The notes under the pieces are model-generated. The model was given only the letters and a program-made list of their open reading frames with translations. It made no database searches and was not told where the DNA came from. Positions 47,259 through 53,501 of a stretch of 53,501 nt of DNA are shown one piece after another (position 1 is the first letter of the stretch; the number at the start of each line of letters is the position of its first letter). This DNA comes from an uncultured bacterium (GTDB lineage Bacteria > Verrucomicrobiota > Kiritimatiellia > CAIKKV01 > CAITUY01). Made by a program: the position numbers and the translations under genes. Where the stretch lies: NCBI GenBank assembly GCA_903895695.1, contig CAITUY010000197.1, positions 1 to 53,501 of the forward strand, written 5' to 3'.

Positions 47259-48989
47259 TCAAGATTGGGGCGAGGACTTGGAGACCGCGTAGACCCGCAA
47301 TCCCTTGATGGCGCCGCCGGTGACCTCGGGAAAGCGATTCTCCACGAAGGGACCCGGCGCAAGCTGGCCTTCCGCTCCCCACACCAGGTAGTAGTCGATC
47401 CCGTGTTTCCTGAGGGCCGCCACCAACGCGTCCTCGGTCGCGCGCTCTTCCTTGGGAACCTTGCCGAAATAGCGCGCCTTCATGTGGAAGGCGGCAAACA
47501 ACGACGGAGCCCACTGATCGTTGGACGCCAGGTTGCCGTGCACGTGGTAGTTGTCGGCCAGTTTCTGCGCCAACTCAAGGTGCTCCCGGCCGCGATCGGA
47601 CTTGGCCAGCAGGTCGTCGAGCGGCGGGATCGCGCACGTGAGGACCAGCCATGTCGCCAGGAACGACCACACGGCCGACCTGAACGAGTGGGTGATCGCG
47701 AACTGCTGCAGCACCAGGACCGTCATCACGATCAGCAGCACGACGACAAACCATAAATAGCGAATTTCGACATAGATCGGCATGAACCCAGCCGCAAAGA
47801 CGCCCACGGTGAGCAAGAGCGGCACGGCAACTTTGGCGAGCAGCGGATAGGTATGAAGGTCGGGGCTCGCGGAGAGGGGCGCGGCCGCGTGCCCCGGCTG
47901 GGGATCCGGCGCCATCCCGCCCGTCCGGGGCGTGGGTGACGGCTTGTGGCCGCCCATGGCCGCCCCAAAAAAGTACAGAAACGCGGCGGCGGCAAAGGGG
48001 ATCAGGGTTGTGACCTGCCGGATCATCACCCACAGATTCTCGCCCACCAACCGAAGCTGGTGGTAGAAGAGATCCTCGGACTGCCAGGGCCGCCACGTCA
48101 CCAGCTTGAGCACGGCCGGGTCGTCCCAGTAGCTGGTGGCGTCGAAGCTCGGCGGATCGATCAGGGTCCCGAACACCGGGTCGTCGCCATAGTACTCGGG
48201 GCCGACGAGGGCGTGGGCGCGCTGGCCGGCCGTGCCGCAGGTCAACTGGCCGTACTTGTGGCTCAGCACTCCCACCCACGGCCCGGCGACAAGGACGAAC
48301 GCGGCCAGACCGGCGGCAAAGTTGCGGAGCACCGCGCGGCGGGCGGCGGCGACCGAATCCGGGCCGGGAGACTCACCGGCCGGGGCGAAGCCAGCCCGAT
48401 GCCAATGGAGCAGGTTGAGCAGGAAGAAGTGGACGAGAAAAAACGGCAGGGCGTAGCTCTTGGCCAGATAGGCCAGACCGCCGAACAGCCCCGCGCCCAC
48501 CCCGTACATCCGGCGCTCGCGATAGGCGTCCGGCAAAACGAAGCCGCAGTACATGACGAGCAGGAAAACCAGCAGGATATCGGGCGTGACCAACAGCATC
48601 GAATACTCGGCCAGGGGGACGGCCAGACATAGGGCCAGGACACCCATGGAGCGCCGGCTGGCACCCAGCCGCAACGCAAGCCAACGGACCGCGAACAACG
48701 CCCCCACCCCGGCGGCGAGTTCAACCACCCTCGCCGCCACCAGCGGAGCCAGGCCGGTCGCGAGAAGCGGCGCCATCAGCCACGACAGCAGCGGGCCCCA
48801 GTAACCGTTGACAGCCCGGCCGAATCCGCCGGCCAGATACTGCCGGGCAATCGACACATAGGCCGTTGCGTCCGTGTTGATCCAGTAGGTAAAGGACGGC
48901 CGGAACACCATCGCGAGAGCGAAGAAGACCGTCACCGCCAGCGCAAACAGTCCGTTGCCCCGCCCATCGGTCGCTCGACGATCGCTCAC
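47259..48989 (-). CDS. GT39-like polytopic membrane glycosyltransferase
   Basis: A 576-residue membrane protein with about 10-12 hydrophobic helices. The first periplasmic loop has the DATAYVSIARQYLAGG segment (acidic Asp of GT-C/ArnT-like enzymes). The C-terminal domain is a soluble periplasmic part (NDQWAPSLFAAFHMKARYFG). Such enzymes move a sugar from a lipid carrier to a lipid or protein. It overlaps the methyltransferase gene by 4 bases (ATGA) and ends the four-gene operon 52523-47259. Confidence 0.82.
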   Translation of the reverse strand: MSDRRATDGRGNGLFALAVTVFFALAMVFRPSFTYWINTDATAYVSIARQYLAGGFGRAVNGYWGPLLSWLMAPLLATGLAPLVAARVVELAAGVGALFAVRWLALRLGASRRSMGVLALCLAVPLAEYSMLLVTPDILLVFLLVMYCGFVLPDAYRERRMYGVGAGLFGGLAYLAKSYALPFFLVHFFLLNLLHWHRAGFAPAGESPGPDSVAAARRAVLRNFAAGLAAFVLVAGPWVGVLSHKYGQLTCGTAGQRAHALVGPEYYGDDPVFGTLIDPPSFDATSYWDDPAVLKLVTWRPWQSEDLFYHQLRLVGENLWVMIRQVTTLIPFAAAAFLYFFGAAMGGHKPSPTPRTGGMAPDPQPGHAAAPLSASPDLHTYPLLAKVAVPLLLTVGVFAAGFMPIYVEIRYLWFVVVLLIVMTVLVLQQFAITHSFRSAVWSFLATWLVLTCAIPPLDDLLAKSDRGREHLELAQKLADNYHVHGNLASNDQWAPSLFAAFHMKARYFGKVPKEERATEDALVAALRKHGIDYYLVWGAEGQLAPGPFVENRFPEVTGGAIKGLRVYAVSKSSPQS

Positions 48990-49537
48990 GTCAGCCTCCT
49001 GCGAAATACGAACAGGTTGTTCAACCCCAATTGGAACCGCGTCCGCTTCACCAGCTCCAATTCTGTTGAAGCGAAAATAGTCGGCGTCCGGTCGGCGGCA
49101 AACCCGTGGTGCTCCTCCAGGGCCATGCCGTCGATCAACCGCGCCCAGTGCAATACGTCGAGTATGCGGTCCACCACGGCCGACGGCACGGTGATCAACA
49201 GGTAACCGCCGGGCTTGAGGTGGGCGGAACAGGCCCCGGCGAGCCGGCCGTACTGTTCGGGCGGAATGTGCTCAAGCACGGCCAGCATCGTGATGGCATC
49301 AAACGGCTCGTGACTTGGCAAGTCGTCCGGGAAGACCCCGCGAATCAGGCGGCACGGCGGCGCATCGAGCGGCTGCGCCAGGGCCGGGTCCATGCCGATA
49401 TAGGCGCCAAGATCCGGCTGACGGCGAAACAGGGCGCCATCCGCGCAGCCGATATCGAGCACGCGACCGCCGGGCCGGAGATACGGGCGTACCCTGTCGA
49501 TGCGCCAGTTCTGAAGGAAACGGTCGAGTGCTTTCAT
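48986..49537 (-). CDS. Class I SAM-dependent methyltransferase
   Basis: A 183-residue Rossmann methyltransferase: motif I VLDIGCADGALF, motif II FDAITMLAVLEHIP, LKPGGYLLITVPS, and a C-terminal RFQLGLNNLFVFRR. Start at the ATG at 49537, 10 bases after the end of the upstream GT2 gene; a longer start would overlap it. Likely acts on an envelope sugar or lipid made by the operon; the substrate is unknown. Confidence 0.85.
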   Translation of the reverse strand: MKALDRFLQNWRIDRVRPYLRPGGRVLDIGCADGALFRRQPDLGAYIGMDPALAQPLDAPPCRLIRGVFPDDLPSHEPFDAITMLAVLEHIPPEQYGRLAGACSAHLKPGGYLLITVPSAVVDRILDVLHWARLIDGMALEEHHGFAADRTPTIFASTELELVKRTRFQLGLNNLFVFRRRLT

Positions 49538-49547
49538 GATCTCACGC

Positions 49548-50747
49548 TCAAGCACCCCGCCGGCCATTCAGGCCCAAACCCAAGACGCTCAGGAAGAAAC
49601 TGGACAGAATGGTCTGGAAGCCGAGGGCCAGGCACACGCCGGACGGGATGACCAGCCGCAGCAACTGCCGGGGATCCATGGTGCCGAAACCCCGCTGGTT
49701 CCAGAGATCGACGCTGTAAAGCGACCCGGCCAGGCCGACCGCCAGCAGAACCCCGCCGGCAATCAGACCGACTTCCAGCGTGATGAACTCGAACAACCGG
49801 TCCAGCACCCGATGTTGCGGGATAAGGCCGGTATTGGCCGCGTAGATCCGGCTGAACGTGGCAAACAGGATGGCCTGGTAGCCGATCAGCACCGCGATGC
49901 CGGCGAAAAACAAGCTGTGCACGTCCAGATACACGCGACCCACGCGGAGCGGCCCGCCCAGCAGGAATCCCCCAACCGTCAAGCCCAGCAGGACCAGCAG
50001 CACGCCGGGATAAAGAAACAACCAGCGCGGACTGTAGAGCAGCATGAACCGCAAGTGCCGCCAACCATCGCGCCACGGCCGCAGGTGCGGCGGGCGGTCC
50101 CGGCCGTCCGGCGACAGCGTCGTCGGCACCTCGGTCACGCGCAGGCCCAGCAGCGTGGCCTTGATGACCATCTCGGAGGCGAACTCCATGCCCGTCGTGC
50201 GCAGGTCCATCCGCCTAAACGCTTCCAGCGAATATCCGCGGAGCCCGCAGTGGAGGTCGCGGGCGGCGGTCTGGAAAAACAGCCGGCCCACGCCGGAAAG
50301 GACTGGGTTGCCGATCAACCGGTTCTTCCACGGCATGGCCCCGGCTCCGATGCCGCCGGCGAACCGGTTGCCCATCACCAGGTCGAAGCCCTCGCGCAGC
50401 TTCTCCACGAACGGCATCAGGCGGGTGAAATCGTAGCTGTCGTCGGAATCGCCCATGATGATGTACCGGCCGCGGGCGGCCATGCTGGCCTCATACAAGG
50501 CCGCGCCATAGCCGCGGATCGGCACATCGACCACCCGGGCGCCAATGCGGCGGGCAATCTCCCGGGACCCGTCCGTCGACCCGTTGTCGCCGACCACGAT
50601 TTCCCCGCGCACACCGGAGGCCTCCAGGAATGACTGCGCCTTCCGGATGCAGGTTTCCAGCGTCAGCGCCTCATTCAGGCACGGCATGACGATGGTCAGT
50701 TCGATGGGCTCCGTGGCGGCTACCGGTTGGACGCTTGGCTGGCTCAT
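49548..50747 (-). CDS. GT2-family glycosyltransferase with membrane C-terminus
   Basis: A 399-residue enzyme of the dolichyl/undecaprenyl-phosphate sugar transferase type. The catalytic domain has IVMPCLNEALTLETC, GDNGSTDGS, the DXD-type GDSDDSYDF and MEFASEMVIKA. The last 150 residues form four predicted membrane helices (FLYPGVLLVLLGLTVGGFLL). It would make a lipid-linked sugar for the GT-C enzymes of the same operon. 27 bases downstream of the upstream membrane transferase. Confidence 0.9.
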   Translation of the reverse strand: MSQPSVQPVAATEPIELTIVMPCLNEALTLETCIRKAQSFLEASGVRGEIVVGDNGSTDGSREIARRIGARVVDVPIRGYGAALYEASMAARGRYIIMGDSDDSYDFTRLMPFVEKLREGFDLVMGNRFAGGIGAGAMPWKNRLIGNPVLSGVGRLFFQTAARDLHCGLRGYSLEAFRRMDLRTTGMEFASEMVIKATLLGLRVTEVPTTLSPDGRDRPPHLRPWRDGWRHLRFMLLYSPRWLFLYPGVLLVLLGLTVGGFLLGGPLRVGRVYLDVHSLFFAGIAVLIGYQAILFATFSRIYAANTGLIPQHRVLDRLFEFITLEVGLIAGGVLLAVGLAGSLYSVDLWNQRGFGTMDPRQLLRLVIPSGVCLALGFQTILSSFFLSVLGLGLNGRRGA

Positions 50748-50774
50748 AGGGAGCGACGACTCATGCGGGCGATA

Positions 50775-52523
50775 CTAGGGAATCGACCCCGTGAAAGCCA
50801 GCGTGGATGTGGTGACCGCGTAGAGGCCCCAGCGCTGGCCCTGCGCGCGTCCCACCCAATCCCACAACCCCGGATCCCACTCCTCGACGGTCGTCCAGTC
50901 ATAGCCCGGGCCCAGCGTCCGCTTCTCCTGGTCGCGCTGGTAAGGGGGCACGAGGAAGAACACCTTCCGGCCTGCGGCCAGGTTCGCCTTCACGATCGTC
51001 CGCTCGCTGTCCAGGAGCCCTTCATCCGTCGCCTTCTCGTAGAACTCCCTCATACGCCGGGTTCGCTCGGGCTGCCGCCGCGGTTCACGTTCCCACTCAC
51101 GCGGGTCGGCATCGCGGAAGCGCGCCAACCCCCGCCGCCGGAAGGTATCCAACTCATAAATCGTGTAGGACTCTCGCGAGGATAATGACGAAGCCAGCGG
51201 CGCCTGCGAGAAGAACACCGCGTTCGTGGGCACCTTGGCCGCCAATAGCCGCGCCGTTCGCGCCAACTCGGTCGGATTGTGGCCGATCAGTTCCCCCTGC
51301 ACCGCACGTCGCAACCCCGGCGCGGTTACCCCGATGAAGAGCCCCAGCACGACCAGCGCCGCGCCCACGCGGGCCGGCCGCCAGGCCTGCTCTCCTTCCA
51401 CCAACGCGTAGGCCGAGCCGATGCACACCGGCAATGTGCTCATGAAGAACCGCAGGTAGGACCAATTGTCGTTCACCCAGTAGTAACTGCCGTAGGTGAT
51501 GAGCACGGGGACGAACCAAAGCAGCCGCAGCGTACGATCCAGCGTCGGCCCCCACAGCAGCATGCCCGCCAGCGCGAGCGGGAAGATGACCGGCAGGAAC
51601 TCGCGGGTCAGCCCGCTCGCCAGGAGCGTGGAATAGCGGGCGAAATACGCCGCTGAGAAACTCGACTGCTCGCCGGAGAGCGCGTACCCACTCACCGTCA
51701 GCCCCCCGAACATGGCGTAGTTGTAGAGGGCCTGAATCCAGACAAACAGCCCCCACGCCGCCAGCATCGCGGCGACCCCACGCCACGGCAGGCGTTGCCC
51801 GGCGCGGTGCGCCTTCCACAGAACGGCCGCCGCCGCGACCGCCATCGGCAGAACCAGCAACGCATCCGTCGGCCGCACGACCACGCTGGCCCCCAGCGCG
51901 GCACCGGCCGCCAGGCCCCAGCCCGGAACCGGCCGCGCCAGCCAACGCCACAGGAAGTACATCCCCCAGACGGTCAGGCAAAGGCTCGTCGCGTGCGTCA
52001 GCAGATAGGCGCTATAGAACGTATACTCGGGCAGCAACGCCAGCGTGAGCAGGGACAGGACCGCCCCGAAGGGTTTCAGCCACAGACGGAACAGCAGCCA
52101 GGCGCCCACCAGGGCCAGTCCCCCCATAATCGGGCTGACCACGAACATCCCCTTGTCGCCGCCGAGCCGGTACGCCACCGCCAGCAATACCGGGTAGCCC
52201 GGGGCATACTTGCTCGTGACCCGCCCGGGCGCCGTCTCCACCCACATGTGCTGCTGGTAGCGGAACGGGTCGGTGGAGTTGACGAACAGCGGTTGCCCGG
52301 TCGCCATCCGTTTCGCCAAGAATACATATCCATCCGGGTCGCATTCGCTGTAAGCCGGCGTGAACCCGTGCACCTCGGTGAGCACATAAGTCGCCAGCAC
52401 GGCTGCGAATATCGCCCAAGGCAGCCAGCACGCGAAAAACCGCCGGGCAGGGCCGCAACACCGTCCGCTCGCGTCTTCGGCCACCCCAGCGGCGGCCGTC
52501 GCACTTGTGTCGTTCTCTGTCAT
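50775..52523 (-). CDS. GT39-like polytopic membrane glycosyltransferase
   Basis: A 582-residue membrane protein, first gene of the four-gene operon. About 11 hydrophobic helices, first loop acidic (AYSECDPDGYVFLAKRM), then RPTDALLVLP and a long soluble C-terminal tail (about residues 410-582). Fold and loop features match GT-C enzymes of the ArnT/PMT kind. Start at the ATG at 52523; the earlier in-frame start adds no hydrophobic segment. It is unrelated in detail to the 576-residue transferase, so the two may act on different acceptors. Confidence 0.82.
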   Translation of the reverse strand: MTENDTSATAAAGVAEDASGRCCGPARRFFACWLPWAIFAAVLATYVLTEVHGFTPAYSECDPDGYVFLAKRMATGQPLFVNSTDPFRYQQHMWVETAPGRVTSKYAPGYPVLLAVAYRLGGDKGMFVVSPIMGGLALVGAWLLFRLWLKPFGAVLSLLTLALLPEYTFYSAYLLTHATSLCLTVWGMYFLWRWLARPVPGWGLAAGAALGASVVVRPTDALLVLPMAVAAAAVLWKAHRAGQRLPWRGVAAMLAAWGLFVWIQALYNYAMFGGLTVSGYALSGEQSSFSAAYFARYSTLLASGLTREFLPVIFPLALAGMLLWGPTLDRTLRLLWFVPVLITYGSYYWVNDNWSYLRFFMSTLPVCIGSAYALVEGEQAWRPARVGAALVVLGLFIGVTAPGLRRAVQGELIGHNPTELARTARLLAAKVPTNAVFFSQAPLASSLSSRESYTIYELDTFRRRGLARFRDADPREWEREPRRQPERTRRMREFYEKATDEGLLDSERTIVKANLAAGRKVFFLVPPYQRDQEKRTLGPGYDWTTVEEWDPGLWDWVGRAQGQRWGLYAVTTSTLAFTGSIP

Positions 52524-52656
52524 ATGCTGAGAGGCCTGTCTCCTTACCGGTTGATGGGCGGGAAGGATACTTGCCGGGAAGCGGCGGGGCAAGTTTGATG
52601 AAGGGGATCACGAGCGGGATTGCGGGGCCCGGACCGATATGGCACAGTGCCCGCGC

Positions 52657-53334
52657 ATGCGCGACTTTCTTTCCGAGTCCAACCTGCGCAAGGCGGTTCC
52701 GCTGGCCGCCATCCTGACGCTCATGACGATCGGGCGGCTGGTGCAGGGCGGACGGCCGTTGGCCTATTACCTGCCCATGACGTTCCTGGTAACGACGCTC
52801 ATGGCCGGCGCCGTGACGGCGTGGGGACAATGCGCGGGCATGCCGGGGTTCCGGACCGATCGCAGGACGTTCGCGATGGGCGCGGCAGTCGCAGCGGGCT
52901 TGTCACTCCTGGCGCTGCCGCTCAGCCTGTTCTGGCTCGATCCGATCCTCAAGCCGGCGCTGCAACGTGCGTCGCCGGCGGCCTTTGCATTGACCTACCC
53001 GCCGACTGTCGGCGGCTGCCTGGCGCTGCTGCTGTGGTCGACGGGCTTCCAGACGCTCTTCCTTCAGGCGGCGCCCATGTCGCTCTTTGCCCGCCTGACC
53101 GGCCGCCGTGCAGTGGCTGTCAGCCTGTGCGTGGCCCTACGGATATTTGTGACTCATCTGCAGACGGCTGAGGTGGGCATGGCCGCGGAGTCCGGGTTGT
53201 TGGCGGCATCAGCGGCGGTGGCCACGGCCGCGGGCTGCATCGTGTTCGCCAGGTTCGGGCTGGCGCCAGCCATGCTGTTGGCAGCGGGGCTGGATTTGCA
53301 TGTGTTGGTTCAGTTCGTCATTTGTCGTTCGTGA
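52657..53334 (+). CDS. Polytopic membrane protein of unknown function
   Basis: A 225-residue protein with about six hydrophobic helices (PMTFLVTTLMAGAVTAWG, AVAAGLSLLALPLSLFW, GGCLALLLWSTGFQTLFLQA). It is reminiscent of CPBP-type intramembrane proteins in size, but the EExxxR and FxxxH motifs are not present, so I leave it unassigned. ATG at 52639 or 52657; the second follows AGTGCCCGCGC and begins with a polar segment. Divergent from the glycosyltransferase operon. Confidence 0.6.
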   Translation: MRDFLSESNLRKAVPLAAILTLMTIGRLVQGGRPLAYYLPMTFLVTTLMAGAVTAWGQCAGMPGFRTDRRTFAMGAAVAAGLSLLALPLSLFWLDPILKPALQRASPAAFALTYPPTVGGCLALLLWSTGFQTLFLQAAPMSLFARLTGRRAVAVSLCVALRIFVTHLQTAEVGMAAESGLLAASAAVATAAGCIVFARFGLAPAMLLAAGLDLHVLVQFVICRS

Positions 53335-53337
53335 TTT

Positions 53338-53491
53338 ACCACGGAGGCACGGAGACTCAGTGTTATTTCCCACGCGTAGCGCGTAGTGCCGCCGGGTTTT
53401 GAGCCGGAGTCAGGCGAGTGGAGCGGCGGTCGCAATGTGGGAAAGTCTCCCTGTGCCGTAGTGCCGTCTCCCTGGCTTTGCCATTCCCTTC
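53338..53491. repeat. Inverted repeat element at right edge
   Basis: The piece ACCACGGAGGCACGGAGACT at 53338-53357 returns inverted and imperfect at 53446-53480 (GTCTCCCTGTGCCGTAGTGC onward). A GCGTAGCGCGTAG stretch is in between. The 'accacggaggcacggag' type of repeat is common in genomes of several phyla. No gene is seen after 53334. Confidence 0.5.
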
Positions 53492-53501
53492 CAGATTGAG
53501 C

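Overview
The window is a gene-dense, high-GC bacterial chromosome segment. It most likely comes from the PVC superphylum, near Verrucomicrobiota/Kiritimatiellota. The best marker is a 50-residue protein at 42399-42551 that matches my recollection of the Chlamydiae/Verrucomicrobia small basic protein family. Housekeeping genes (guaA, carA, argC, parB, a ptsI-like gene, glmM-like genes, tRNA-Phe, tRNA-Ser) mark it as chromosome, with accessory genes between them. No 16S/23S rRNA is present, so the lineage is inference. || Layout. 0.3-4.1 kb: VOC protein, VapBC-type toxin-antitoxin pair, and a large secreted protein built of Asp/Gly repeats. 4.1-13.1 kb: accessory island. It starts with a regular array of four hairpins and an intact tyrosine phosphatase. 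Then come hipBA, a phosphatase 3' remnant, an AAA/DUF4143 ATPase, a second phosphatase 3' remnant, another AAA/DUF4143 ATPase and a 936-residue primase-helicase-nuclease fusion resembling TOTE-type conflict proteins. 13.1-20.2 kb: tRNA-Phe and a minus-strand run (ptsI-like, carA, guaA, thioredoxin-like, RmlD-like, helicase-associated-domain protein). 20.2-24.8 kb: secreted solute-binding protein, PQQ-type beta-propeller, L,D-transpeptidase. 24.8-26.6 kb: Phd/PIN toxin-antitoxin pair and two unknown genes in an AT-richer patch. 26.7-34.6 kb: glycerate kinase, CrcB plus DUF190, GH42 beta-galactosidase with YhcH-type protein, TM1266-type regulator plus HydG, and a secreted protein. 34.6-37.4 kb: decayed restriction-methylase fragment and an unrecognised two-gene operon with a PD-(D/E)XK-like motif. 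37.6-44.5 kb: tRNA-Ser, tandem phosphohexomutases (the first lacks catalytic residues), SH3 protein, pseudouridine synthase, small basic protein, DnaQ-type exonuclease, M28 lipoprotein. 44.6-47.2 kb: parB, bactofilin, argC. 47.2-53.3 kb: membrane glycosyltransferase operon and a terminal membrane protein. || Dispersed intergenic hairpin repeats recur across the window. Two families are clear: A, 'CTACCGGC...GCCGGTAG', and B, 'GGTAGGGCGACGGCG...CGCCCTACC'. One B copy is read through as the C-terminal tail of the pseudouridine synthase, one supplies the stop codon of the beta-propeller gene, and one splits crcB from its DUF190 partner. || The most promising candidates for undescribed biology are: the nuclease-like two-gene module at 35.1-37.4 kb; the island with repeated phosphatase 3' ends; the catalytically dead mutase paralogue fused by overlap to an intact one; the four-hairpin array; and the parB-bactofilin pairing without parA. 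All function calls come from motif reading only; no database search was run.
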